Below are positions 1 to 10,500 of a stretch of 64,000 bases of DNA, in pieces. Source of the stretch: Phalacrocorax aristotelis (lineage: Eukaryota; Chordata; Aves; Suliformes; Phalacrocoracidae); the NCBI RefSeq assembly GCF_949628215.1, contig NC_134280.1, positions 50,742,621 to 50,806,620 of the forward strand, written 5' to 3'. Each line of letters begins with the position of its first letter. The first letter of the stretch is position 1. The notes below the pieces were generated by a model. The model was not told where the DNA came from. It did not search any database and saw only the letters and a list, made by a program, of their open reading frames with translations. A program made the translations under genes and the position numbers.

Positions 1-1411
1 GGGTTGTTTCCTTGCTCCACCACTTGCATGCATGGTTAATCCGCCTGGTTTTTTGAAAAGTATCATAATTTGAAGAAGGTGTTAATATTTTGTAAGGTGG
101 GATATTATGCATACTCTCATAAGGCAAAAAAATTAATAACGGAGAAGCTAAAAATAACTGCATGTCACTGATGACAAGCCAATTCCTGCTGCCTCATCAC
201 AAGTGGTTGCTGGGAGATGGCTCAGCAGCACCAGCGTAAGCTTCAAAGTCAGGAGAGATATTTCTCTTGCCCACTGGCACTGCTGCAAAGGCAATTAACC
301 TCACTTTGGCTCTAGAAACAACATAGGGAGAAGAGCTGGAGGCACAAACCTGAACAAATAGCACTGCGCAGCTGCAGGCAAAGGAGTGGGCTGGGCACTG
401 GAGACACATGAAAGCATGAGAAAATTACCCTGATTTGTCCAGAGCTAATTTGCCAGTCCTGAGCCAAGACTACTTTATTTTTAGGGGCAGCATGGTGCTT
501 GCACGCATGAACACAAGATCCAGACTTGATAATGTTTAGGACATCTGTGTGTCCCCAGCCTCAATTTTCTGCTGCCCCATCTCCTATAAAACAGTGGATG
601 ACCTCTTCCCCTTGAGAGGGAACTCACTGCTTTGCAGTCTGTTACTAAAAGCTGTATAAAATGCAAAATTCCTTTAACTGCAGTAACATATGGTAAAAGA
701 GCTGCAATGGCCAGTTGTGCCAAACTCTGGAGAGTAAGCACAGCATCTTAAATTTGAACTACAGTGTCACAGTAGGACTAGTATTAATTTCCATGTTGGT
801 GTGGTGCCTTAAGTCTTTGCTGGGAGGCAATTTTTGGATATTAGTTCACTCATGTTTGTCAGATTGGGTCCGGGTGCAAATGAAAACCTCTTGCAGAGGT
901 TTTTCTAGCAGGTAGAAATAGGCCTGTGTATAAGGAAGACCACTTCTCTAGACACCAAAGGAATGATTTTTTTTTTTAATGCTTAGTGAAGCACTGTTGG
1001 GCTTTCAGACCTATCCCAAAAGTAGCCCTTCATCTGTTTGGGCAATTTGGGTGGATACAGGAGTGATTTTGGGCGCCCACAAGGCTGAAAGGTCATGATG
1101 CTCCCTCCTGAGTAGCAGAATCCATGTACTAGTATGCCTGTGTGGAAGGTTTCTTCTTTTTTCTGTGTTCATGGCTGGATTTTAAGTACTTTCCCAGCCA
1201 CCCAAGGGTATTAGCTTTAAGGCAAAACCATAGATGATAAAATAGTTTTTTGTGTTGTAGATGAATCCAGGACATCCAATGCATTGCCCTGTTGTGTGTT
1301 TTGGTGTGAGGGGATGTAGTGATGCCACCAACCTCTGTGTCTTCATCTCATCAATCAATGCTAACAAGTGTGGTGCTAATGAGCTGGTTTTTGTTTGTGT
1401 ATTTGAAACAG
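1..1411 (+). other. Probable intron of the USP6NL-like gene, upstream of its first visible exon
   Basis: No coding exon of the TBC family could be recognised here. The segment ends in an acceptor (TTGAAACAG) just before the exon at 1412, so it is inferred to be intronic. The preceding exon should end with the TBC helix before the T-P-F-T-L segment and must lie to the left of the window or have been missed. Short open frames in it resemble no family I know. Confidence 0.5.
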
Positions 1412-1511
1412 ACCCCCTTCACCCTCACCTTGCGGCTGTGGGATATATACATCCTGGAAGGAGAGCGGGTGCTGACGGCCATGGCTTACACCATCCTCAA
1501 ACTGCACAAAA
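1412..1511 (+). CDS. USP6NL-like (RN-tre family) TBC Rab-GAP, internal coding exon
   Basis: This 100-base internal exon starts in phase 0 after a TTGAAACAG acceptor and ends one base into a codon before a GTAAGG donor at 1512. It encodes about 33 residues beginning [17 protein letters not shown] and ending with ILKLHK. This is the C-terminal part of a TBC (Tre-2/Bub2/Cdc16) domain, close to USP6NL/RN-tre as I recall that family. USP6NL stimulates GTP hydrolysis by Rab5 and some other Rabs and affects receptor endocytosis. The catalytic arginine and glutamine fingers sit earlier in the TBC domain and are not in the window, so GAP activity cannot be judged here. The split codon (A|AG, Lys) joins correctly to the exon at 2743. 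Exact paralogue identity is uncertain. Confidence 0.85.
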
Positions 1512-2742
1512 GTAAGGTCCCAGCAGAGCACGTCTCATATGGCAGAGGTGGCACTGTGCTGGGCCACCCTTGTGCTGCCAACCCGGAAAGCCTTGCTGGC
1601 CACTACCAGCCTATTCTGTGCCCTGAGCTGGCCCCAAATGGCACAGTCCTGTGCTGATGCTCCGGGGAGGAAATGAGATACCGCAAGGGATGAAGTGCTG
1701 CACTCAGAACACAGCAAACCACACCTGAAATGCTCACAGCTGCTTCTTTCTGTACACTGTGCCCCATGTCCTCTATGAACACGTGTTTAGGGGCAATGCA
1801 GACAGCAACTGTGCCGTCTGCAAAGCTCAATGTGGCAGTTCAGCTGAAAAGGCTGTACAGGGAGAAATAAACCCATTAATAGACTTCTAAAATGGCCAAA
1901 ACCTGGTTTTCTTACATAACATTAAGGCAGTGATGTTTCTACCTCAAGATCTTTGGACTTTGAACCCTTCCGCTCCCATAAGCTACAGCCTTGCTTTGTC
2001 ACCCTGTTAGGTCTTTAGTCTGGGACAGGAGTGATGCTGATATTGGATGCTGGGAACCTTTGGGCCAATGGGATTTATGGGACTGCATGTGTTGGCTTCT
2101 GCAAACAGCCACCCTGCTCTTCCTTCATTGAATGAAGAACAGGCTATCCAGAAATATATCTTCAAGTATCCTATTTGTTTGCAAAGACTGGGAAACTGGG
2201 AAACTGTCAGGCTGGCAGAAATTATCTGGCTGTGAAATTATCTCTCCTCCCTGAGGAATGTGTGGTGTGGATCAGCATTCCTGCCTGCATCCCATCTTTG
2301 TTTGCATCCCAGACATGGGTCAGCATCCCTGCCTGCATCCCTGCCTGCTGGCTGGTGCAAGCTGGTGTCCCTGGCTGCTGGCAGCAGCTGTTCAGTCTGA
2401 TGCTCAGGGTCTATCTCATGGAGCTTTTCCTCCTCCTAGAGGTATTGGGGAGAACTTCCAGAAATGACCCAAAACGTTCATCCAGGTCAGCATTGGTCCC
2501 AGCCCCACCATCGACCCACCATTGCAGAGTTCCTGCCCAGAGGTGGCACGGATATGTAAATGTATTAACAACCCTGAGCAACAGTAGGAAGGTGGGAGAG
2601 AGGCAAAAACATTCAGGCTGTCCCATCCTGGAGTGGGAACAGCAGCAGAATCCCAGATAAATCCAAAACAATGCAACCCATGCTCATACTACCCTGCAGT
2701 TTGGCCGTGCTGCTGCCATTACTCCTTTCTACTGTCTCCCAG
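1512..2742 (+). other. Intron of the USP6NL-like gene
   Basis: Bounded by a GTAAGG donor at 1512 and an acceptor ending CTCCCAG at 2742. No coding content was recognised. It holds an imperfect direct repeat of a CCTGCCTGCATCCC-containing segment at about 2272-2348. Confidence 0.75.
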
Positions 2743-2895
2743 AGCGCTTGCTGAAGATGACGCTGGAAGATTTACGGGAATTCCTGCAGGAGAAAATTGC
2801 TGCTTCCCTGCAGTACGAGGATGATGCCGTCATTGAGCAACTGCAGGTCTCGATGACTGAACTGCGCAAGATGAAATTTGACCTTCCCCCACCAG
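2743..2895 (+). CDS. USP6NL-like TBC Rab-GAP, exon after the TBC core
   Basis: This 153-base exon runs from an acceptor CTCCCAG to a donor G|GTAGGT at 2896. Joined to the previous exon it continues LHKK-RLLKMTLEDLREFLQ and then EDDAVIEQLQVSMTELRK, ending in FDLPPP. The acidic E-D-D-x-V-I-E-Q-L-Q segment, the S-M-T-E-L-R/K repeat and the final L-P-P-P are hallmarks of the linker that follows the TBC domain in USP6NL. A helical, possibly coiled-coil character is likely from residue pattern. The exon ends with a lone G, completed by CA of the next exon to give Ala. Reading frame and both splice sites agree with the flanking exons, which supports a functional rather than a decayed copy. Confidence 0.87.
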
Positions 2896-3078
2896 GTAGG
2901 TAGAGGGGAAGGAGCGCAGCCAGCAGTCCCTGTGTCACCTGGGGACCAGAGCATCCCTCTGGCATGGCTGGGAGCCAGGGCAGCCCAGAAGGGCTGGCAC
3001 CCACTGGGTGGGGGCATGCCAGTTGCAAAAATGAACTGATGCACGGTTTGGGTTTTGTTTTCTCTGCTTCCGATGCAG
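2896..3078 (+). other. Short intron (183 bp) of the USP6NL-like gene
   Basis: Donor GTAGGT at 2896 and acceptor CCGATGCAG ending at 3078. Translation happens to stay open across most of it in the frame of the last exon, so an intron-retaining product cannot be excluded from the sequence alone. Confidence 0.75.
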
Positions 3079-4376
3079 CAAAGCCTGAGGAGTTCCCACG
3101 GAAACCCCTCGGCCTGGAGCTCTCCCTCAACCCAGTAGCCGTGAAGGGCAACGTGGCAGCCAACGGCCAGAACGGCCGGGTGGGTGAGCACCCCCAGGAC
3201 AGGGAGCCCCATCCCTACAATGGCCCCGGGGCACCCGGAGGAACAACGGCAGTGGAGGTGAGGACTCTTACCCTCCAAGGCAGTGAAGCAGCTGAAGCGA
3301 CGGACATTTACCTGCATCCTCCTAGTGAGGGGCTGCCAGGAGAGGAGGGTCAGGTGGAGCCCACCAGGGAAGGGCAGCAGCCACCTCTTCTGAAGGCAAG
3401 TGAGACACAGGCCCATCACCACCTCCTGCCCACAGCCCTCCCTCTGGACCAGCCTCTTGTTCCTGGTCATGCCATCAGGGACCACAAGTCAGTCTCCCTC
3501 CCCACCCCAGCTGGGCATAGCTCCTTGGACTCCTCTCTCCAAAATATGCCAAGTCCTCCTGACTCAAGTACCGCTGAGCTTTCTGCTACGGACCATGTGG
3601 TATGGCAGCCAAATCCTGCTGCCGTGCCAGTAGGAGAACAAGCATCTTCCCCCTGCAAAGAGAAAGGGCTCGATGCACCCCCTCATCCTTCACCGGGCAG
3701 CTGGCAGCAGCTCTCTGGCACGTCGCAGCACAATGGCTCACCCGAGAGCAAGAATGGGGAGGAGATGGCCAAGAAGCGCTGCAGAGCAGCGCTACTGGAC
3801 AAAATGGACTTGAAGCACTTGGCATCCAAGGCTGCCTCCACAGGGGAGCTTGCCAGCCTGCAGCAGAACGGGCCAGGGAGCGCCACCGGCACCGCGCACT
3901 GGCTGGAGCACTTGGGCGCGCTGCCTGCACACGGGCTGGCAGGCGGCAGTGTGCCCCTCTTACCCAGCAGCAAGTCGGAGGCAGTGGGGCTGGGCGAGGG
4001 CTGCCCCTTGCAGCGGGCACCGTCCCCCACAGTGGAGGGGAACAGCCCCTACACCATTATCAAAACCACCACTCCCCTCCACCTGGCCCATGCGACGGAG
4101 CAGGACTTCTTGAACAGAAAGCAGATGGCATTGCCTCTGCCAGAGACTGGATGTCCCCTGCCTGCCACCTCCATGCCACCACCTGTTATGCTGGACCTGG
4201 AGGAGGTAGATGCCCCAAAAGGCCTCCAGAAACCTTTAAATGCACTGAAAGCCCCACGACCCCCGCTGAGCCCCAAACCAAAATTACCGCTGCAGGTTGC
4301 CAAATCCCACTCAGAGAATAGTTTCCTTTCAGGCTCTCCTCCCTTGGCAAAGCTGCCCAAATCAGTGACGTTTTAG
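3079..4376 (+). CDS. USP6NL-like TBC Rab-GAP, last coding exon (long proline-rich C-terminal tail)
   Basis: The last coding exon carries about 432 residues and a TAG stop at 4374-4376. It opens AKPEEFPRKPLGLEL, the conserved post-TBC box with K-P-L-G typical of USP6NL. After that the tail is low in conserved structure: rich in Pro, Ser, Gly, His and Gln, with a basic patch around AKKRCRAALLDKMDLKH (roughly codon 230-245 of the exon), an HSENSFLSGSPPLAKLPKS stretch at the end, and a proline-rich segment (PRPPLSPKPKLPL) that could bind SH3 domains. RN-tre is known to bind the SH3 domain of Eps8, but no clear PxxDY site was seen here, so any partner is inference. The tail is probably disordered. 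Overlapping long frames on both strands reflect its high GC content. USP6NL itself is not known to me as an HRAS neighbour, so a paralogue is likely. Confidence 0.87.
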
Positions 4377-5760
4377 TGGGGATGGCAGGGAGGTGAGTGA
4401 GAAGAAGTGGGTGCTGGTACAGCACCCTCACCCTGTTTTTGGGACACCCTGCCTTCAGCAGGGCTGTGTCGGGGTGACAGCACAGCAGCTGTGGCCTGTT
4501 GAGCTATACTTCGGTACGAGCACCCAGCAAGAAGATGGAGCGGTGGCTGCTGGCGCGCCAAGAGGCACCAGAAAATTGGGTTCGCATCTTTCCTATGGAC
4601 AAATTGGAAAGCGCTTTCATTTTTAATTCCTCAAAGCTCCTTGAGCCTCACTGCGTGTTGGGGCAGAGGCAGGGCTGGTGAATGTGTTGCGTGTTTTCTT
4701 TTGCTCCTGCCTGCTGTGGGTACCCATGGCCATGGAAGCATGGTGCAAGGCGTAGGAGTCCAAAATGCTTTCTTTAAAATGCCCCATCAGTGCAGCCAAA
4801 AGTGTTCCTTTAAAAGGACTTTGTAGCAATAGATCTTTATTTGTTTTCCCAGACCCATGGTTGTAGGCAGCAGCATTTTCACATGGGGCCATGGCGTCCT
4901 GGCAGGGTGCAGGCAGCCCGCTGCCTACTCTATGCAATTCTACAGAGCAGTGCCTGGCTGTACCTGGCTCCTGCTGTGGTGGTGGATGGTGTCCTGGAGG
5001 GGAGGTTTAACAGCTGGTGAGTCCCTGGGCAGTCTCCTTGGTGTCACCCCTGGTGAAGGACCACCAGAAGGATGGTTCTTTCCCAAGTTCTCAAGGTGAC
5101 AAGAACAGCGATGAAGGTTAAGCCTAGTCTCTTGGGCTGAGTGGCCTTTCCCTTGCAGGTCCAGGGCAGCGAGCAGGCTTGCTGCCTTTCCGTTGGCTGA
5201 ACAGGAAACGGGCCTGCTGCCTTGAGGAACCTCCTGCCTTCAGTAGGTAGCTGCTGGAGATGTGATGTTTAATCACGGTGCCCAAGATAAGGCTCGCATT
5301 TACTTTGAGCAAGTGTCAGGGTGGAAACAGCATAGGAGTTGGGGAAGAGAAGCACATTGCCCAGAACCTCATCTCAGCCCTTCTGGTTTAGACCACCTGG
5401 AAATCAACAACTAAGGAAGGAAACATGGGTACAGAGGTTTGAAAGATGATGCTGTAGAGCATCAACATCACCACAGCCCACTGCTGAGGAGATAACGTGA
5501 TGAGTGCCCACTTGCCCTTTGTGCACCAAGTCCTGGTGGCCTGTCCATCTCCTCCCCATCCCAGGGGGGTGCTGCCACACAGCCCAAAGCGTTCGCTGGA
5601 GGCGTGCAGAGACCTGGGAACAGTTCACCCTACTGAAAGAGCTGGTCCAAACTCCTGTTCCCAGTATCTTCACCGCTGTAGGTGAAGGGATGTCATCAGT
5701 AAGATCAATGGAAGCAGCAGGAAATAAACTAGTCCAGATGTGCTGTATTTGATGGGGTGG
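4377..5760 (+). other. Candidate 3'UTR of the USP6NL-like gene
   Basis: Begins directly after the TAG stop. A canonical AATAAA at 5723-5728 is followed by a G/T-rich stretch (TGCTGTATTTGATGGGGTGG), the usual layout of a cleavage site. No other gene was seen. Longer 3'UTR forms reaching the AT-rich block at about 7480-7580 are possible. RNA data would be needed to fix the end. Confidence 0.5.
5723..5728 (+). terminator. Candidate polyadenylation signal AATAAA of the USP6NL-like gene
   Basis: First canonical hexamer downstream of the stop codon in sense orientation, 1.35 kb after it, with a G/T-rich element 15-35 bases further on. Functional use is inferred. Confidence 0.45.
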
Positions 5761-7580
5761 CTGTCCAGAAGGGGTGATCCCACCTTAGGGCGGACTGCAG
5801 GTGGGATTCCCATCCCTTCAATGGAGACCCTGGGCAAAAGCTTTAATTTCTAAGGAGATGTTGAAAATTGGTTTTTAGCTCACAGGCTACTTCAGTAATA
5901 TAACTTAAGCTGAAGCCTACCTGGAACCACAGCAGAAAACTGCCAACTAAATGACCTTCTGGGGTTTATCAGGGTCGGTTGGTCGTGTGGTTTTGCTTTT
6001 GTGTTTTTTGGTTTTTTTTTTTTTTCCCCTCTTATGTGCATGGGGTGATTTTTGTTAGCAGCAAGGACAGTGTCGAAAGGCACACCCCCATCTTTGTTTG
6101 GATGTAGCCGGCAAGACCACAGCACCCTCAGCTTCTGGTGCAACCCCTGCTCTCAGAGACCCCATCTTCTGCTGAGTCTCTAACTTTGCTTGTCCTCGCT
6201 CCCTCTGCAAAGCAGGGAGAACCCTATTAGCTACCTCACAGGGGTATTGTGAGGAGTCGAGCGGTGCATCATTATTTGTATTTTGAGACATCGCAGGTCC
6301 TTTCTAGGACAACAGTGCTTGAATGGGTTTTAGTTGTGGTGGGGTGGTTTTTTTTTGTGTGTGTGGTTGTTGGTTTGTGTCATCCGTGTTGTCATCCATC
6401 CCCCCCCCCCCCGTAACAATGCCATAGTTAAACCTATTGGTGTGTTAAAATACAGTATTTCAGGCCACATATCGATTGCCTTTTGCTAGCAGCCCACTGG
6501 CCTTTGGAGCTTGCCGAGAAGCATTTGAGGGCTGGTGGTCACCTCTTGGCTTAGTTTCTGTAGCTTGGGGGTTTGTCCTCTCCTTGAAGCACACACAAGA
6601 CTCCTGCTACCATGTCTGAGCATTTGGCTAATGCATGCAAGAGCTAAGACCCCTTTCCCTTCATTTTGGGCACACAGCCTAAACAGTGTTGCATGTGCAC
6701 TGGGGCTCCTCACCCAGTATGTGTCCAGGATATTTTGCAGTATTCACATATGAAAAGGTGGTTTGCTCTGAGGCCCTCGCTGTGCCACCTAAGCAGCTCC
6801 TCTTCAACATTCAGCCCCTGAAAGCTGGCAGATTTGGGAAGAGTTCCTGGGGCCAAGTAGCCTGAGCTGCAGGAGGCAGGACCATGGCTTCCTTTTCTTG
6901 GAGTAATGCTCTCACTTCAGCACATCAGTGCCTAATCTATTAGGAGCTGACCAATCCCTTCTCCTTCCCTGCCTGTTGCTGCAGATGGCGTGGCCACGGC
7001 AGGTCTGTGGCAGCAGGGGTGGGCAGAACATGGCCCAGCCTCAGCTCTTTGCTTGGAATAGGAAGGGAAGGAGAACGGTGAGGGTGGCAAATAACTGGCC
7101 CAAGCCCCAGCCTTCCACAAGGGCCTCAGCTGTGTAGCCCCTCTCACCATGAGGAAACTCAGGAAAGCATCTCCCCCCATCCTTGCCCTTGCAGCCCTGG
7201 GACAGCTCTCGCCTTGTTGTTCTCCATGTAGTTTTAAAGACCAATGATGGGGGGGCGGGGGGGGTTTGGGTTGTTGTTTTGAGTCTGTAATTGAGCACTT
7301 TGAGTGTCTGTGGCACCAGCAGGCAGCAGGAGCCATGGGGACCAGGGCTAGGGCCTGGCTCCAGTGTGGGACGACAGTCAAGGTCAGGGTTTCTCGCCAT
7401 GCACTTTGAGACCCTGGCTACCATCTGCTTTTCTTTTTAATTGCTCTTCTTGTTTACAGCGTGGAACGCTTCCTCCATGAATCTTTCTAATGTATTATAA
7501 TTATTACTTTAAAAGAAAAAACATTTTGATGTCTGTGCTTTTTTTGTGGGGTTGTCGTAGGGAATTTTTTAAAAAAATAA
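5761..7580 (+). other. Downstream region, possibly extended 3'UTR; simple-sequence rich
   Basis: No coding exon was recognised. It contains T14 at 6012-6025, a GT-rich block with a C13 run ending at 6412, a G-rich run at about 7249-7264, and an AT-rich block at 7480-7580 followed by a T7/G-rich segment. That last block looks like a distal 3'UTR end but has no canonical AATAAA. Confidence 0.3.
6341..6412. repeat. GT-rich tract plus C13 homopolymer
   Basis: A G/T-only-like stretch (GTTGGTTTGTGT and neighbours) is followed shortly by 13 consecutive C bases at 6400-6412. It is simple sequence. Confidence 0.8.
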
Positions 7581-10500
7581 GTCAATTATTCCTTTTTATG
7601 CTGATCCAAACAGACTGTCCAGCGTATTTGATGCTGTATTTTACATGGTTGTAATGATAATAGTTAAAGAAGTTTAGCATAAAATCAGACTCCACAATGT
7701 TTCTTATGGCAACAGATGCTGCAGCAAGACCGGCTCCCTTCTGCTGGCTTTTAGCTTGGTTCACTGGGTATGCTTCAGCTGTGGAGGGTCCAACCCATCC
7801 ATCTCTGCCTTCCTCCCTGTTTTTCCACTATGCTTAAATCCAGGCACCCCCAGCAGCATTGGAGAGAAAACTGCTGCTTTCTCCATACCGCTGTCCCCTC
7901 CCTGCTCGCTGAGCCAAGGGCAGCATCCTGCACCCAGCCCCTGCACATCCCTTCTGACACACAGCTGGTGGCCAGCAGTCCCACTGCAGCTTTCTTTTTG
8001 TCTGAAATTTTGGGTTTGGAGTTTGTTTTCCTGGCAGGCAGCACTGGGAGCGTTGGACAGGAAGGGGAGCAGGTGGGCACAGCTCCTTGTACTGCAGGTG
8101 AGTGAGTGGGTGCAACTAACTGTGACGCTATGTGAGTCAGGACTGAGTCATGCTTACACCAGTCACTGGGAGCATAAGGTGGTGCCATTCACAGCTGAAA
8201 ATGGATTTTAAAAGCTGTGTGTGAGCAGCACCTGTGACACACCCCAAATTTTGCAGCTAGTGCTTCCTGTGCTGACATGGCCGCAGTATTGGTGGCTTTG
8301 GGGTGTTAAATTTGGGTAGTTTTCCCCTATGAGAAAGCTGCCATTTGGTAGTTAAACAAAGTGGTTATGATCATCTTTCTGTACCAGAGCAGCACAGAGG
8401 GCTCAAAGACTGACAGCAAAATGGAGGAGCCACAATTAGCTAAACACCACCCCAGGATTTAAGGGCAACGCAAGAAATGTGGCATCCCTGTGCGTCACCT
8501 GGTGGGTGCTGTAGGCTGGTATTTCTGCTTCTACCAGTGCTCTGTCTCACTTAAAAGAGGTCAAACAAGACCAAAAAAAGCTCCTTACCTTGTTCTCCAG
8601 TGTCCTTAAGTTAGCTCATTTATATTAACTGGTTAAAACCTGGTCTGCAACCTGTGAAAGAAAAAGCCAGCACCACTAAGCACCACAGTGGAGCAGCAGT
8701 GCAGTGAGGATGCAGCTCTCAGCATATCTGCTGTATCATTTCATGCTGAATGCCAGCCCAGGGATGCTCCACTGTAAGCCCGGTGGGACATCCCTGGCTT
8801 GGAGTGAAGCAAACCTTGTCCCTCCTGTGTTTCCAGGTGCCTGCAAGCAGCCCAGTTGCACAATCTGCTTTGTGTCACTTCCCAGCCAACAGCCCCTATA
8901 AACCTGTTGGCTTTTAGGTAGCACAAAGGAAGCAGCTGGTTGGGACCAGGTTTGAGTGGCTGTGGCATAACATAACAGGCACCACAGGGCTTAGGATATG
9001 GCATTTATCCAGCTGCTGGGGCCAGCTTCAGCTCCATGCTGCCATGGAGGGAGCAGAAGTGTCCAGAAGGGCAGGGTTTCCCTCAGGGAAGGTGAGTCAT
9101 GCTGGGTTTGAGGGATGTGGCAGAGCGAGCCCTGTTCCTCTCTGAAACAGCCTCAGTTCACTTGGTCATTAAAAAAAAAAAAATGGAGTAAGACTTTGCT
9201 TACTGGCATTCTTGGTCCCTGCATCCCATGCATGTGCCTGGTCATGGCCTCTTGGCTGTGGCAGGGTGCTCTCATCCTGCCCCTATGGCGACCAGGGACA
9301 GGCACGGCTCCACTGCACCCCCTGGCAGCATCCTTCTGGCTAATACAGGAACACCCAGCCTTGAATGGGTGGTGAAAGGGGCTCCCAGGTAGGGTTTCGG
9401 GACTGGGCTCATGGAGGATGTGCCAAGCACCCACTACAGAGAGTCCTTCCGAGGGGGGTGGCCACCCCTTGGACTTGCCTACCAGGTAACCCTAGAACTT
9501 CCATCCCTAACCAGAGAAGTGGTCGTCTCAGGGTAGACATAAGCCATGTCTGGTGTCCAGCCTAGGCTAAATGACTGGGCTCCACAGCTGGTGCCACAAG
9601 CAGCAGGTCACCAGCATGCTCTCCTGCTGCAGGAAGACTGCAGCACAGGAGGTGCTGGGGATGGAAGTGCAGACATGCCTGCAGCTGTCAAACAGCACCT
9701 CCTACCCCCTTCCTATGCCCCACAGGGCCTGGATGCTGCTCCCAGGGGACCAAGAGCTGTGTAGTCCCAAGCCCAAGCTTACTGATACCCATTACAGCAC
9801 TGAACAGCAGCAAATGAACTCTGCAGAAGGTACTAAGGCTGCTGCTTAAATCCTAATGGCCTTATCAGCCAGAGACTAGCCCTCCTGCTGCCTCTCCCTC
9901 TGTGCTTGGCATTTGCCAGTATTCCCATTAAATCCCCCCTTTCCCTGGTGGAGCCACTGCTCTTGTCACGGCTTTAAGACAACACCAACTCCCTGGCACC
10001 CAGGGCTGGTCCCTGCCCAGAACCACTCAACATTGACCAACAAGCTGTGCTCAGCTCTGGTGCCCTGGCAGCCCCCAATGGCTCCTGTCCTTCCTGGCTC
10101 ATGAACAGCCAAACCAGCTGGGACAGGCAGGCAGCCACATCTTGCCCTGGCGTTCTCTGGCTCTCTGCCCAGCCATGGCTGTGTTCCTCATCCTCCCTAC
10201 CCACCACCACCAAGAGCTCAGTAACCCTGCTGCATGTCTCCACAATACATCAGCGAGTCAGCACTGAATAATTGATGCTAAGTGGAGCCTGGAGCGAAGC
10301 CAAGCTGAGGGAGGGAGCAAGGCTTTAGGCTGTTTCAGGCTCTGGTCCCAGGATGCAGCAGGGGGAGAGCTGGGTGTGCTGTGCCTGGGAGCTTTGTGGC
10401 CCAGCCTGTTTGGCAGAGGCAGTGCCAGAGTTCAGCTGGGCCTGGGAGTCTTCCTCCTCTTTGCCCTGCTGTGCTGCTCGCCTCATGCTCACATGCTGCT

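Noticed and set aside
2772..3485. 237-codon minus-strand open frame
   Set aside because: Antisense shadow of USP6NL-like exons and an intron; no recognisable domain.
3602..4321. 239-codon alternate plus-strand frame inside the last USP6NL-like exon
   Set aside because: It overlaps the frame that continues correctly from the upstream exons; high GC content keeps alternate frames open.
9165..9180. ATTAAA plus A run as a polyadenylation site of the USP6NL-like gene
   Set aside because: The A run is genomic and there is no supporting downstream element; it is 4.8 kb beyond the stop.
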